A DNA stretch of 64,000 nucleotides from Daphnia pulex (GCF_021134715.1 NC_060024.1:4588001-4652000), one strand, 5' to 3'. Positions 12,226-25,057 are shown, counted from the stretch's first letter. Notes: generated by a model not told the origin, from the letters alone. A program made the numbers and translations.

Positions 12226-12600
12226 ATGTGCTGAGACAAGGTCTGTGACATTGACAATATGTTGCCCGCCTTTGGTTGTAGCAAATTTATTTTCAAACGA
12301 TGTATAACTCCACGAGTACAAGCCGCAATTTTAACAACTCGCCAGGAGAAAAAAACTAAAATATCTTCATCCACAGCATCCATCTACCAAAAACATAAAT
12401 GTAATTTGTTTAAATAAATATAACATTTCTCGAAGATGTTTTCTTAAAACTTTCCCAAATCGAAGGAGAAGTACGTGATTTCTGTGTAACTTGGTCCAAA
12501 ATAAGTACGAATCTCGGGAATATCAGCTTTAGTCATGTTGTATCTCCATTTAGCTGTTTGAATTGTTTCCCCGGTTATTAATAGAGCCAAGTTTTTATTT
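12226..12600 (-). pseudogene. Topoisomerase II-like ATPase-domain fragment, copy A
   Basis: On the minus strand one exon-like piece reads 'YTEITYFSFDLGKF' (about 12,455-12,600). After a gap a second reads 'MDAVDEDIL', then, in a shifted frame, 'FENKFATTKGGQHIVNVTDL' (12,230-12,390). In type II topoisomerases the corresponding parts of the GHKL-ATPase/transducer region are the 'T.I.F.PDL.KF…LD.D' stretch and the 'SFVN.IATTKGG.HV' loop that carries the switch lysine. The match to the TTKGG loop is what supports the call. Frame shifts and missing flanking domains make it non-functional. A second copy of the same segment lies at about 16,405-16,552, on the far side of two JmjC copies. Confidence 0.5.
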
Positions 12601-12904
12601 TTATTTTATTTTTCCAATTATATCTGGATCTCAAGGTTGAGAGTATACATAAATTTATTGCTTCTTTGCAATTTGTACCTATATTAACAGCCATGTGGTA
12701 GGCACCAGGGAATTTTAAGACATATATTTCCCGACTTCTTGTTTGATACAATCAAACGGAATTGGTGGGTCAGCCGCCCTCAGCACTTGTGGCATCACCA
12801 AGAAGCTCTTGTGACTAGAAAGGAAAAGGAGTAAAAAATGGCAACTGAAATCTCTACTAAGCAGGAGTAGTAATGTACAAAATCAAGTTACTTACCATTC
12901 GAAG

Positions 12905-13865
12905 TGGTCACATTTTCTACCTTTCACCTTTTAATTATACTCTTCCGGGTACAGCTTTTTTTAAGTAGTTTCAATAAACATTTTCTGTACCGAGCAGGAA
13001 TACTAAAAAAAAAAAAATGAAAAAAAAATTGATTGATTATGTTTTTAAATAAAAGAAATTGTTTGCAAATTTAAAAAATATTTACATGATCCAGTACTTC
13101 GGTTTACCGTCATGCAAAAAATTTACACTAGACAAATTAAGGTTTTCAACATGAATGCCCGTGTAAAATTGTGCCAGCCCAATCAATAGTTGGGGGGAGT
13201 TTACACCAGACATCTTTGTGTTGCAGGATCTTTCAAATAAGGAAGAAAAGTATTTTTTAAATTTGAAAGATACCTGGAAAAGTTAATACCAAAAGAAACT
13301 TAGTCATGATATATCAATAAAAAATATTAAACCAATTAATTTTTAGACATGAAAACTCACCAAAAATTGTCTCCTTTTAGAAATAGGATCGCATCCTTAT
13401 CGACTAAATATTCCGGGAAAGGCTTTTTGGGAGCCAAGCCTTTTCCTATTGCTTCTTCGTAGAAAAGTAAAAATAAACCTTTCCAATTAGTGTTTGTAGG
13501 CCCCAAACTGCCGAATCCTGTTTTGAACAGCGATATGGCAAATATCCTTTTGCCATAAACTGGCCCAGCGCCACACCTCTGCTTCTTTCAATCATTGTAC
13601 TTCTGAAAAACACCTTCGGCCTTCTTTTCATACTCTTTCTTTAGTGGATGGAAAGAAGACTTCAAAATATGGATTAGGAGATCAAAAGTGTTTTCTTGTT
13701 TTTAGGGGGTTAGGGATGATCAAAATACCCCCACTTTCATGTAAATGTTTTTTATAAGCCTTGCTGATAAATTTGGGAAAGTTTCCCATTTCGGCAGCTG
13801 TAGGCCAGAGGTCACGGCGTCGTGATCACAGACAGCTATTAAAATCAAATATGGAAAACACAAAA
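12905..13865 (-). pseudogene. JmjN/JmjC demethylase-like, copy A
   Basis: Minus-strand pieces come in the order expected for a JmjN-JmjC protein. An 'AVCDHDAVT' piece and a frame-shifted 'AAEMGNFPKFISKAYKKH' with 'SGGILIIPNP' (13,700-13,850) resemble JmjN. Next come 'FKTGFGSLG' and 'DKDAILFLKGDNFW' with a donor (13,380-13,560). The JmjC core 'MSGVNSPQLLIG…YTGIHVENLNLSSVNFLHDGKPKYW' is open at 13,100-13,240. It contains the H-x-E iron-binding pair and the SVNFLHDG stretch that corresponds to S(I/V)NYLH.G in KDM4-type demethylases. A last piece at 12,905-12,965 matches 'VPARY…LL'. Stops and frame shifts lie between the pieces. Copy B is the tandem neighbour. JmjC is fairly sure; JmjN is tentative. 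Confidence 0.55.
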
Positions 13866-14044
13866 TTTTTTTCCAAATGAACTAAAAAAATAACTTAGAA
13901 ATCGAGGAAAACAGAGGAACAGGCACATATATATAAGGATTATATAAATAATATAAATATAAGTATATATATAAGGATGTCATAAAATATGTCACCAATA
14001 TAGACATGCAAATTAAAAAGACAAATAAATAAATGGTACTCACG

Positions 14045-15325
14045 GACACTTGCAAGATGATCCCGTAAGGTTTTCCCCTTTCTGGAATCCAACCAATCCT
14101 TTCGCTCTGAACAGACCTTAAAGGAGTGCTGTATTTTTTTACAAAAAAAAATGCGTCCACTTTTGCGGTAATGGGAGCCTTTTCGTTCTCTTCGCGTGAT
14201 TCCTTTGTGCAGTTTTCCGCCGTCTACGCACATTATGTTTCGCACCTAAAATAACAAGTTGAAAAACAAAAACAAAAATGGAATAAATAAGGGAGACACA
14301 CAATAAGATGGTCACACTCTCCGGATACAGCATTCTTAGCAGTTCTAATACGGCTTTTCCGTGCCGAGCAGGAACACTTGAAAATAAAAAACATGGAAAA
14401 GAACAACACAAATAAATATTTTACTTTGGTATAATTACTTAATTAGTAACAATTTTTTTTAAGGCTTAAAAAAATTACATAATCCAATACTTGGCATAAC
14501 CTTCATGGAAAAAATTGACGCTTGCTAAGTTAAAATTTTCCACATGAATTCCTGTGTAGCTCTAAGCCGGCCCTATGAACAATTGTGGGGAATTTACTCC
14601 AGACATCTCTGAGGTAGGGTCTTTAAGATACGATAGAAAAGTTGCTTTTAAATTGGGAAGATACCTGGTAAAGGGATTTCCGCGGGAAAATTAGTCATGA
14701 AACACTAAATTATATACAAACAATAAATAATGACAATTCATTAAAATAATAAATAAATTTAACTTTTGGACATGAATGAATTTTAAGTCTCACCAAAATA
14801 TATTAATGTTATTTGAAACTCAACAAAAATTCTCGCCATTGGGAAACAGAATCGCGTTCTTATCCACTACATATTCGGGATATGGTTTATTTGGAGCCGT
14901 GTCTTTTTTTCTGCTACATCGTTGAACAATAGAAATAATCCTCTCCAATTTGTGTCCTTGGGCCCCAGACTGCCGAATCCTGTTTTGTACAGCAAGGGCT
15001 TGACTACTTTCGCCATAAATTGTCCCATCACCACACTATTGATGGGGGTGTCATGGTACTTCTGTACAAAATTCAGCTTTCTTCTGATATTCTTGCTGTA
15101 GTGGTTTTACTGTAGCCTTCAGAATATGGCCTAAGAGATTAAAATTTTTCTACTGCTTGTGGGAAGGGGGGATGATCAATATCCCCCCACTGTATTGCGA
15201 ATGTGTTTTTGAGCCTTCCTCACATATTCAGTAAAATTCTTCACTTCAGCAGCTTTAGGCCTGTATGTTACGGCGTCATGATCGCAGACAGCTACTAAAA
15301 TCTTAAATGAAAACAAAAAAAACAA
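14045..15325 (-). pseudogene. JmjN/JmjC demethylase-like, copy B
   Basis: Diverged tandem copy of 12,905-13,865 in the same orientation. The JmjN-like piece is 'DAVTYRPKAAEVKNFTEYV' (15,215-15,310). It is followed by 'MGQFMAKVVKPLLYKTGFGS' and 'NWRGLFLLFNDVAEKKTRLQ' (14,900-15,090). The JmjC core (14,480-14,640) contains 'GIHVENFNLASVNFFHEGYA' with the iron-ligand H-x-E. Further pieces are 'VPARHGKAVLELLRMLYPES' (about 14,310-14,380) and 'FVKKYSTPLRSV' (14,090-14,160). Intron-like gaps with GT-AG ends separate several pieces, so the source was an intron-containing gene, not a processed copy. In-frame stops in the JmjN-proximal exon (for example after 'TVGGY') show decay. It retains more open coding sequence than copy A. 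Confidence 0.6.
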
Positions 15326-15698
15326 TTTAAATTGTGAAATGACCTTTGGTCATTTCCGCAATCAAAGACTAAAAAAGAATATTCAACAACACGCTACTCA
15401 AGTTTACTTCAACTCCTCTAAAGTTGTGCTGCGGGTTACTCAGGTTGAGGAAAAGGTGGGTTGGTCACAGGTTGGGATGTTCTAGGCGCCCAAGAAAGAG
15501 GAAGGACGATAGGCTACTCGAAAACCACAGCTTCGCGTATTCCCAATCAAGCCGTAGATATGGATCTACTTCTGATACCCAGAGTACTCGTATGCGACTT
15601 CATGGACATCACCCCAACCAGCCGTCATACGGTTTCTTATAACCGTGGATCATAATCGGTATTTTTCAAAATATTATTGTGCAGTGCTGATAGCTGAT

Positions 15699-15950
15699 CT
15701 ACCCGTTCAGAACTTCGTACTTGTCACGGTCACCGTCCTTTTCCTTCTGGGCGTTTGGTCTCGGTAACCTATCGGCCTGCACTCTGTCGCGTCTTACTAC
15801 TTCTGCTTTGAGGGCTTCTCCAGTAAGCTCCTCTTCATCGTTCTTGTCAATCGGGTCGAACTCTTCGAGGCTGGCCGGAGCTGGTGCTTTTGCTTCCAGC
15901 ATTTTTTGTGTACGTGTCGGGGTCTCACACCCCTCGTCTGTGCAACATTT
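15699..15950 (-). other. Possible exon of unknown protein
   Basis: A GC-richer minus-strand frame reads an acidic and basic stretch ('FDPIDKNDEEELTGEALKAE') and ends in a stop at 15,699. No domain is recognised. It lies between JmjC copy B and the second topoisomerase-like fragment and could belong to either decayed gene or to neither. Confidence 0.3.
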
Positions 15951-16404
15951 GTCGGGCGATTTTTGCTCTTACAATCGAGGGCTATGAAAGCATTTCACAT
16001 CTATACATCAGTAAACAAATCTTTTGCTTGGTGTGCATTTTGAAAATTGAAAAGTGTAACAATCAGCTTTTCGAGAAACAGAGGAAAAGGCAGAAAATAA
16101 AAATCCAGAAGGCTGATGCAGAGATGGTTGATATCCTATTTTCCCAACATTCTCGCAAGCAGCATTAAACGTTACGTCACGCCACAATCGTTGAGCTGAA
16201 AAGAACAGCTCCTTTGTTAATACTAAGTAAATAAAATGTCAATTTATTTTTGATTTTTAACCTCGGTAAAAAATCTCCCGCTTGGTGTGCATTGTTGAAA
16301 ACACTCATCAGTCAAATTTTCCGTGTTCATAATTGAAAAATTGACAAAAATCCATATATGCTCCATTATAGTCTTAGATTTCAGAGTGGCTTGGTAGCCT
16401 ACTC

Positions 16405-16552
16405 TCTTAGGAAGTTAGTGAAATGTTGGGTAACCAGGTCGGTAATATAGGCAACATGTCTCCTGCCTTTTGTATGTGGCAAATTTGTTTATGAAAGAAA
16501 CTACTCCTTCGCTTGAAGAAGCTACTGCAATTTCCCAGGAATCATCTAACTT
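16405..16552 (-). pseudogene. Topoisomerase II-like ATPase-domain fragment, copy B
   Basis: The minus strand reads 'WEIAVASSSEGVVSFINKFA' followed by 'TYKRRRHVAYITDLVTQHF'. It aligns with copy A at 12.2 kb and with the topoisomerase II stretch 'W.VA…S.G…SFVN.IATTKGGRHVDYV.D'. Here the TTKGG loop has become TYKRR, so the switch-lysine environment is altered. The frame is open for about 45 codons but flanking domains are missing. Confidence 0.5.
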
Positions 16553-16559
16553 CGAACAC

Positions 16560-18300
16560 GCACTTCAGTTGTCCTTCAATACAATCCTTCTCACCCCAAA
16601 TTGAACAATATGATAAGTTTGTTTCATTTTTTTAATCGATGGAAAATGAAGGGGAAATACCAGGAGTCACTTTCCCAAGACACCAGTACCATTTTAAGAT
16701 ACTGTAACATAATCAGGAAGCCTTCTTGGTGATTTAAGTGGCTTCTTTGTGAGCAGTGGCCAGCTTCTTTGTGTGTTCCAAGCTGGATTCTTAGCAGTTT
16801 TTACGACTTACTTATTCCTTATGGGAAGTTTCTCCTTGGACAACATTTCTTGGCTTCTTGTTCAGTCGGGATCCATTAAGAAGCAACAATGAGTTTCCGT
16901 CAATATAAAGGCATCTTTTATCATTACTGAATATACCTCTTAGATGGAACAATGTCCTTCCAGGTAGCTACCTAGTTACTACTTTTGGGTGATTGATATT
17001 TCTAATGTGATTGGTAATGCTAAGGAAAACAATGAGGTTTTGGGCAACTAACACCCTTCCAATTGCGGCACTTCATTTTTATAGTTCTTTGACAATTAAT
17101 ATTTCTCTCCCACATCAATAAGGCAGAATCCAGATTGTCTTCTAGAAATGTACAGCCACGGATAAAGAGAATAGCAATTTACAGCAACTTGGGAAACAAA
17201 AAGCGTTTTATTCTAATACAGCATCATGGGTGGAGGTTCGAGCTCTCGAAGCCGTTGGAGCGGTGCTACATCTGGCTCAGCTTCTCACAGGCTCGTTCAG
17301 CTGCAGCTATATGTCTTGCTGTTGCGACCAGTGCTACAGCTTCCGTTGCTGCTTCTAGGCTTATTCCCGCAAACGTTATTAGTAATCTGCCAGTGACTCC
17401 ATTAACCACTTAAGTGCCTTCTCTAGAGAATTTGACGAATCTTCAGTAATTCCGTTCTTGAATTCGAGTACCAGTTTCGGCTCCGCGCGATGAGGCCAGA
17501 AAACTGTCCAATAATATAGAAAATCAATTCATTATTCTGATTGATTGAACTCAAATTCCCAAATAAAATATGCTTCAGTTTCTGTTGAGACATCGAATTA
17601 AGCAAACTCTGCAAATCTTGTTCTCTAGTATGCTTGTGTTTCATACAACCAAAATAGATGGTTAGATAATCACTATAAAACAGTATTTGAAACTAAGAAA
17701 CATTACTTAAATTAATTCCTCCCCTTCCACTTTGGGATCCAAAAGTGAGTGGTTATTCAAGTATTCATTAACCCTGTGACTAGGTTTATCTTTTTCTTAA
17801 CTGGATCGGCACGTGCACAGCCAAAAAATCGAGCTAAATTTGTATACCTGTTTAATGCCAGACGATCGAACATACCCATCGAATAGTGTCTGTTCCCCTC
17901 TTTTATAATGAGATGAAATAGGATTATGCTAGTCTTAGAATAGATAATAAAAATAAATTACTTTCGTAGCGCAGAATCCATTCTATGCTATAGTTATACT
18001 GCTCTTCCTCTTAGACATTGGCATCATTTGATGAGTCGTATGGTACTAAACGTGAGCAACAGAGATAACAGGGACAAAAGCACGTTGACGGAGCTCAAAA
18101 GTATCCTGCTGTATAGTACCCGTATGGTTACTGGGTTCTCATACCATGAACTCTAATCTGAAAGTTGTTGATTGCCTGAAGGAGTGAAGAAGATGTTGAA
18201 ACAGAAACGATGGTAAATGTCTTAGGTTGCTCAATTGGTGACTGCGTAGGGATGAAAGAGTTGATGGGTAAAGGATCGTCCACAGGTGTTGAAGTCACAA
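16560..18300. other. Intergenic stretch, no gene recognised
   Basis: A 92-codon plus frame at 17,135-17,413 and a 73-codon minus frame at 17,423-17,644 have no recognisable motif. No repeat ends were seen. Confidence 0.45.
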
Positions 18301-18308
18301 ACCACAAC

Positions 18309-18462
18309 ACGATTCTCCTGTCGTGAACTCAGTACAATTACACGAGGCCTTAATTGTACGTGCTGCGCGAGAAGGATTTCGCTTTTGTTGAGGTACACAA
18401 GATTCCTGTCGCGAAATCGGTAAAATTACACTAGTCCTTGTACGTGCTAAACGAGAAAGTAA
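18309..18462. repeat. Two diverged tandem copies of a roughly 60-90-bp unit
   Basis: 'gattctcctgtcgtgaactc' … 'ttgtacgtgct.cgcgagaa' at 18,309-18,373 recurs at 18,401-18,462 in altered form. A still more diverged copy may precede it near 18,120. Confidence 0.5.
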
Positions 18463-19215
18463 AGGAAGGGAGAGTTTGGCATGGCTGGAACTTCATTAAT
18501 CCTTTTGGAGGAGGGCTCGGTCCTTTTGAGTGCAAGTTGATATCTCTTACCGAAAACAAGTGAAAATGATGTAGTGTTGTGAAAGCAGGCGAATTAATAA
18601 AATTTAAAATAAAGAGAAGAGGATACTCAATTAAGCAAAAAAGCTTCCTATAATATTTATAATTAAGAGATATATCGTTAATTAAAATTTCAGGATTTTC
18701 CTTACCGCCTAGAAATTTGGGCTCTGTGTTGGCTGTTAGCAAAACAAATTACGGCATAAGGAATATTTAGAGTATAAGTGAAGTAATCCCTTAAATAACT
18801 TTATCAAAAGATAGAAAATGAAAAGTTTTACAAAAGTGTAAAAGTTTTTGTCGGTATTTAGAATATTTATCGAAATATTTCATTACCAGGAAATGGAAGA
18901 AAATTACGAATTTGGGACAGCAGACGCGAATTGGGACAACAAATTTTAAAAACAAAAATGTGTTATTTCGCAATGTCTGTATATCAATCGACGCAGAATT
19001 GGAGGCAAATCGATTGATGTATAAGGTTTAGGGTTTTTGGGCGGTCGTGCTACACGAGGAAGTGGAGGAAAGGAGGGTTTGGCATCTGGTACTTTACTAA
19101 TCCTTTTGGAGGAGGGCCTTCTCAATGCAGGTTGCTTTCTCTTGCGGGAAACAATAAGTGAAGGTGATTTAGTTCCGTGAAAGCAGGCAGCACACTTTAA
19201 GTTGAAAGTTTCTTT
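18445..19215 (-). repeat. Duplicated exon-like segment
   Basis: 18,445-18,592 and 19,058-19,203 are diverged copies in the same orientation. On the minus strand both read 'ACFH', then a basic/proline-rich tail ('SSKRISKVPDAKPSFPPL' in the second copy). The second copy belongs to a 117-codon frame (18,946-19,299) with several cysteines ('CSYVKC', 'CAACFH'), which could be a decayed zinc-binding domain. No family is assigned. Confidence 0.4.
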
Positions 19216-19299
19216 GCATTTTACATACGAACATAATCCGTACTGGCCAATGCCTCTAGGAAACAGGTACGATGGACTACTTCGTGACAAATAAAGCAA

Positions 19300-22200
19300 G
19301 GCACAATAACTTGAGGATTATCCTTTAAAAGAAACTTTGCAGGTGAAACACACATCATTTAGGTCTGTATTTTCAACTGATCAACATTTTCATAAAAATT
19401 TAAATTGGCTTTAGTTATCCACAAAACTGATATATCCAAAGTCGAACAAGATTATTCTTGGTAAATGTCAAAAACTAGAACTTCAAGTGAAAATGTGTTT
19501 ACCAAGTAGGATCTGCCGCCACACCGGCACCTCCTCGTAACAAATAACAGTAAAATGTATCTTGTGTTCTATTTTGGGAAAAGGATCATAATGTACGTAT
19601 ACATACATGTTTTACATAAGTGAAAATGAAGTTAAAAGTTTCTTTGTTATTTTTTAGCATTTTAGAAGTGAATCTATCTGCTTTCAAATGAAGCATGATT
19701 TGATTCTCTTTCAAAACGAGTGATCATTTTCGCTAACCAATGCAGTGATGTTTGAACTCAAATTATGCTGCAAATTCAACGTACTTCACTCCTTGCTCTC
19801 TAGAACTACTGCAGCAGTACTGTCGTATTGTATCTGTCACAAATAGTCAGTGAAACGAACGTCGTTTTTTTACTTAATTAATTTTTTGACTAAACCCTTC
19901 TGCAAACGTACATTCATAGGTTGTTTCAAAGTCGTCAACTTCGTTTAAGTTGGATATCCAAGCCGGACATCATTTTCCATTGTTTTGGACGTCAAAATAA
20001 CGTCTCCTAATCCGATGGATATTCCAAATAGGACCCCAAAAACAGAGGATCAAAATCGACTGTCAAGGATTTCCACAGCAGCCTGATAACGGACGGACCT
20101 AATTTGGGTGGCCGCGCTTTCTATGGACGTCCTATGGATGACGTGTGCTAGTAGGGAAGTAATGATTTAAGTCGTTTATTCACAAACGGTGACGTTTGAT
20201 GTATGCCTAAAAAAACTTGACTTTGACGTTGACGTTTCGGAAAATTAAAAAGACATTTTCCCGTCAAAGTCAATAAAAAAAATTTTCTGCTGTTTTCTGT
20301 AAAATCTCTGATGATTTTTTAGGTTCTGCCAGTTCAATTTTATGAAAATTGCTTAAGCAAGCAAAGAGTGATATCAATTGGGGTTTTTAAAATTGGGTAC
20401 AAAACAGTAACCTGGGAAACTTCCCACGAAAACGCGAACTGGGACGCAAATCGACGATTCTTTCTTAAATTAAAATACAAAATAATGTGAGGTTTATAAT
20501 ATCAAAAGCTTAATTTCTGATCAATTTGTAGACGACTCTCACCAAAATCACCAAAATCACCCTTTTCGTACTGCCTACGGCTGACTACAACCCTTTTTCT
20601 CCCTTAGGGCCTTAGGGCGAAATACGAAAAGGGTGATTAACGAAAACAAAAAACATTTTTGATAACATAGTTGCAGTTTTGCTGTATTTAAGTTCTATGA
20701 TGCTAATTGGGACAGCCGAATTGGAGACTGTGTCTCTTACCGCAGATTTCATTATACAGCAATCATCAGTGGCTCCTTGATTAAACGCTAGATTAGAATA
20801 CACGTTAGTCTTATGGTACACTGTCCGAATCCCGAATCCGATTAAACAAACAATTAATAATTCCCCAATTAAACTTATATTTTTTTAAATATTTGATTTA
20901 CTTCCATTGTCAAATGCATTTTTCTTCAAAAACAATAGTTGAGAAGAACAAAGGGTTGAAATCTCCCAAGGAAAATCTTACGCAACTCCAAGGCTTGAAC
21001 TTAAATCTACAACCTTATCCACTAGACCACCAATAATTGCAATAAAAGAACGAAAACATCACCAAAACCTATGCCAACGGACCCTTTTTCATTTCTATTT
21101 TCATTTGATTGCACGATTTTATTTCAATTGACCGCAAACATCATAGAGAATAAAAAATTTTGCCGAAAACATAATTAAGAATTTAGTCCAGAGGAAAACC
21201 TACAGAACTCGGTCCAGAAGTTTTTCATTTTAAATATCAAGTTAACTTTCAAGCAAAAAGTGGGTTGCGCAGAGGACAAAATTTTTAATGTAAATTAAGT
21301 TATAGTAAAATTTTCTTTTGGCCATAAAAAATAAAAAATGAAAAATAAAAAATAAAAATCCAAGGTATATGGATGGTATAACCGTATAACTCGATGAAAA
21401 AGTAATTTTGATGGTTCTAGTGATTTTACTTGCGATCATAGACTCGCTATCAACGTCAACTGGCAACCAGCATTTGATCATTAAACATTTATACGCACTC
21501 ATCATTTCTCAATTTTATGCTCAAAGGGTTGGTATATCATATAGAAAATATTCTTCTGTCACGAACGTTATTGCACCAAGGACCCACTATCCATTTAGAT
21601 TATATGCGGCTGATTTACAACCATTAAAAAAAGAAAATCACATTTTCGCCTTGCATTTTTTTTTACATTTAGGAAGTAATGTTGACGAGTGAGAATATAC
21701 CCGGTCCAGTAAATATCTGTGTGTGTGTACGTTCGCTGGATATATATATGTGTGTGTGAGTTGTGTGGCTACGTGTCTATAGCTCGGCTCCGATTGGCGG
21801 AGTTTATTGGGAACTAGACTGGGGCTGGCTCTAGTAAAAAAAAACCCTCCACACTTTTGCTACTCTTTTGATTTCTTCCCGTTCTGTCCTACGTCTACTC
21901 CCCAACAGCTAGTGGGTTGTATAGTAAAGAGAGAATAAGGAGACTGAATCCCCACAGCACGAGGATTGCTTCCCAGTCATTCAGTCATTCACCATTCGGA
22001 GTTTGACCAGGCTGGAATAGTGACACAAAAACGGTTGTGTTCACACAAGTGTCGTTCATACATTGACCCAAAATCAATTTTATTTTCCATAGCTTTCATT
22101 CGTGCTCGAGTTTTGACCCCCGTACATCGGAGTTAAACAGAAATGACGTGTCATGGTGGTGATTGCTGCTGATTGGACGTGAAATGACTTCAACAGCCTT

Positions 22201-22340
22201 GACACACACTTTAATTGGAAAGAATTCAAACTAAGAAGACATGGAACCCAGAGATCCAGAGAGGTAAAATGAAATCAAACCCATTTTCATAAAAAACTAT
22301 AAAAATCAATTCAATAATAAAGATTAGAATAGTTCTATAT
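19300..22340. other. Intergenic stretch with minor repeats
   Basis: No gene was seen. Minor features are a short inverted repeat at about 20,558-20,638 ('cacccttttcgtact' against 'aatacgaaaagggtg') and a (GT)n/(TA)n microsatellite at 21,718-21,765. Confidence 0.5.
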
Positions 22341-22354
22341 ATCTTGGAGATACA

Positions 22355-24460
22355 TAGAAATTAAAGATTCGCGTCGGCATAGATAGGCTACAGAGTCCGT
22401 TTCGGCCCATCTCTCTTCTCTCCACGCTGTACAAACTCTTCTCTGGCTGCATCGCCTCCCAGAGCACCACGTTGGCTAGCGACAACGAGTGGCTTTCACC
22501 AGGGCAGAAAGGATTTCTCCCGGGGGTGCACGGCATACAGGAGCATACCATGCTACTTGAGGGCGCCATCGAGGAGGCCGGGTCTCAGAAAAGAAGCGCA
22601 ACCATCTGCTGGCTGGACCTGGACAATGCTTTCGACTCATTACCACACGACTACCCCAATCAGCTCTTCTGCAGTCTTCCAGTCCCTCCGGCCTTAAGGA
22701 GCATCCTGACTGACATCTACCAGGACAATGAGTTCCGATTCGTTGTCGACCAGGAGCTTGTGACTGTTAAATCGACCTCCGGAGTGCGTCAAGGTGACGG
22801 GCTAAGTTCTGTCATCTTCAATCTCGCCACGGAGCCTCTAGTCCACCGTGCTAAGGCAAAATCTAACGCTGGGTTTCAACTCTTCAATACCCGCCTCAAA
22901 TCCACTGCCCATGCTTACGATATCTCTGTGGCTGACTCCAACCCAATCAGCCTCCAATCCACCATTGATGGCCTAAATAGTACAGCCTCGATCCTTGGTC
23001 TCCCTTTTTATGGTAATAAATACTATTCTCTCATTATCACTAACGGCAGGGCCAGGACGTCGACGAACCACTCCATCAACGGTATCCATATTCGGTCACT
23101 TGAGTAGGGGGAGTACGATCATCAGATTCTAAGTGAATCATCAGATTCACCTTTAGACCGGCCACAGACCTCCGCGAGAAGCTAATAAAGGTTGCTGACT
23201 CCTTGCTTGCTCCTTGGCAGAAGTTGGAGGTTTTCCGCGCGCACTTCCTGCCATCTCCTTCGCATCACTTAGAATCCGGACGAGTTCAGAGGGGCTTCCT
23301 CAACGAGCTCAACACACGATGCGTGGAATTCCTCCGCCAGGTTTCATACGTCCCGCACACTACTCACACAGCTTTCTTGTTTGCGGATCACCGGGCTGGT
23401 GGGCTTGGCGCTTCACAGCTGAAAAAAGACGCCGATGTGTGAACGGTTGCCAGATCCGTTCACTGCTGGACAGCAAAGACCAAGTCGTCCGCCTCATGAC
23501 CAGAGCCCAGGGGTCTTGACCAAGCCACGTATGGTCCACTCCCCCTATCCAAATTCCTGCCTAGCTTAACACAAGGGGTCCTGTATGACAATCGGGTCTA
23601 CAGGTGTGGTCTGAACCCTTGGACTCGCACGCGGAAAGCAGCCTGGCGCCTACATGTAAAGATTGATGTATCCAGCGATAGTTCTCGGTCGAAAGTGATC
23701 GCTGACGACGTCTCCTGCCTGTCGACCAAGGCTATCCGTGGATTCAGGACGGTAATCAGGCGCCGCTGTACTACCGAATTCTCTAATGCCTCAAACAAAG
23801 GAAAAGTACCAAGAGGTCTCCTTCTGGATTCATCGAGCGATATCGCCAGACTGAAATCATCCCGCACTAAACTCAACTTTGAGGAATGGAAGCTGCTTCA
23901 TCACAGCCGACTACCAATCCTACCTCTACTCGGTAAACCTGGAATTTCTGCTCCTGACAAGAGATACCGCTGGTGCAGGGCAGACGCAGAGACCACATCG
24001 CATGTGATCAGCCATTCTCGAGTCGACCTGCCGGAAATTGGGCACCGCCATTACACAATTCTGGAAGAACTGACCAGGACCATCCGCAGGGCAGGTCACA
24101 CGGTACGTGTCAACCAGGTGTTTCCAGATACTACCCTCCGCCCGGATATCGTCAACACCTTAGCTCATCATCGACTTGACGATCCCGTTTGATGCCTCAG
24201 AATCCTTACAAGCTGGATTTGACCGTAAAGTTCTCAAATACGGACATCTTGGCCCAACACTTCCGGTAGTGATCGGCACTTTGGGTTCCTGGATGCCTTC
24301 CAACAATGCAGTGTCCAACTCCCTAAGCATCCAGCCTAATTCGTTGCGACGGTTCAGGCGAAGGAGTCAACTCGCAGTCATCCAGGGTACTATGAGGGTT
24401 GTCTCAAATCACATTCGTGTAGCCGACAACTATGAAGGTCTGGAACTGGCGTCCGCATAA
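22355..24460 (+). mobile_element. Decayed R2/NeSL-type non-LTR retrotransposon (RT plus endonuclease)
   Basis: 22,382-23,107 reads a reverse transcriptase. It has 'FRPISLLSTLYKLFSGCIAS', 'GQKGFLPGVHGIQEHTMLLE', 'ATICWLDLDNAFDSLPH' (first catalytic Asp) and 'GVRQGDGLSSVIFNLATEP'. The usual A-D-D catalytic box is 'AYDISVA', so one catalytic aspartate is lost. Downstream, in shifted frames, come 'LGASQLKKDADV' (23,400), then 23,598-24,192 with the zinc-knuckle region 'WCRADAETTSHVISHSRVD' (last Cys replaced by Ser) and 'TLRPDIV'. A final frame, 24,176-24,460, has 'MTIPFDASESLQAG', 'KYGHLG' and 'VIGTLGSWMPSNN'. This order (RT, CCHC, restriction-like endonuclease) defines R2-clade elements. There are at least three frame breaks and no 28S rRNA sequence at the flanks. 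The copy is 5'-truncated and inactive. Confidence 0.85.
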
Positions 24461-25050
24461 AGGTTGCTACAGAACTCTCTCAGAATGTAATGTATTTAAC
24501 GTTTTCGTGTAATATGTGTATATGTATGTGTAATTGAAGCGTGTATGGTACTTATGTATTTGCTGCATCTCTTTATTTTACTTCCATTTTTGATCGTATT
24601 CTCAGATCGTTTGGAATTTTTCGATAGATCGTTGTCATGCCCACATGAAATAAACTCTAATATGTATCAGACATGGAAAAAGAATGACGATGTGTTATAT
24701 CAGACATGAAAAACCATTTAACAAATAAATTATTGTTGTTCACAAGACATTGATACTAAAACACATTAGTCACGAAATTAGTGTAGTGTAAGCCAATTTT
24801 TGTAAACACTCCCATTTTAACTATTAACAAGAATCATTTCCTTCGATTCTTCCCAAACTTTAAAGATTTTAGTTTAATTGGGGCTCGCGGCAATCGCTAT
24901 ACATGTGCAAGTCTCTAGGACCATTCTCACTCTCTAATTCTACTTCATCTATATTTATTAGTTTTTCTTGTCAGCTTTCCGTGTTGATGCTCTCCTTCAA
25001 AACAAACCAACGGAAGATGGATTTATTCAAAGAGAAAAAAGCAGGATCGA
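24461..25050. other. 3' flank of the R2-like element, no gene
   Basis: AT-rich sequence after the endonuclease stop. 'aataaa' at about 24,650 could serve as a polyadenylation signal of the element. No other feature was seen. Confidence 0.4.
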
Positions 25051-25057
25051 GATGTTG

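Noticed and set aside
22355..24460. rDNA locus or Pokey-type insertion
   Set aside because: No 18S/28S sequence flanks the R2-like element, and no piggyBac-type transposase is seen here.
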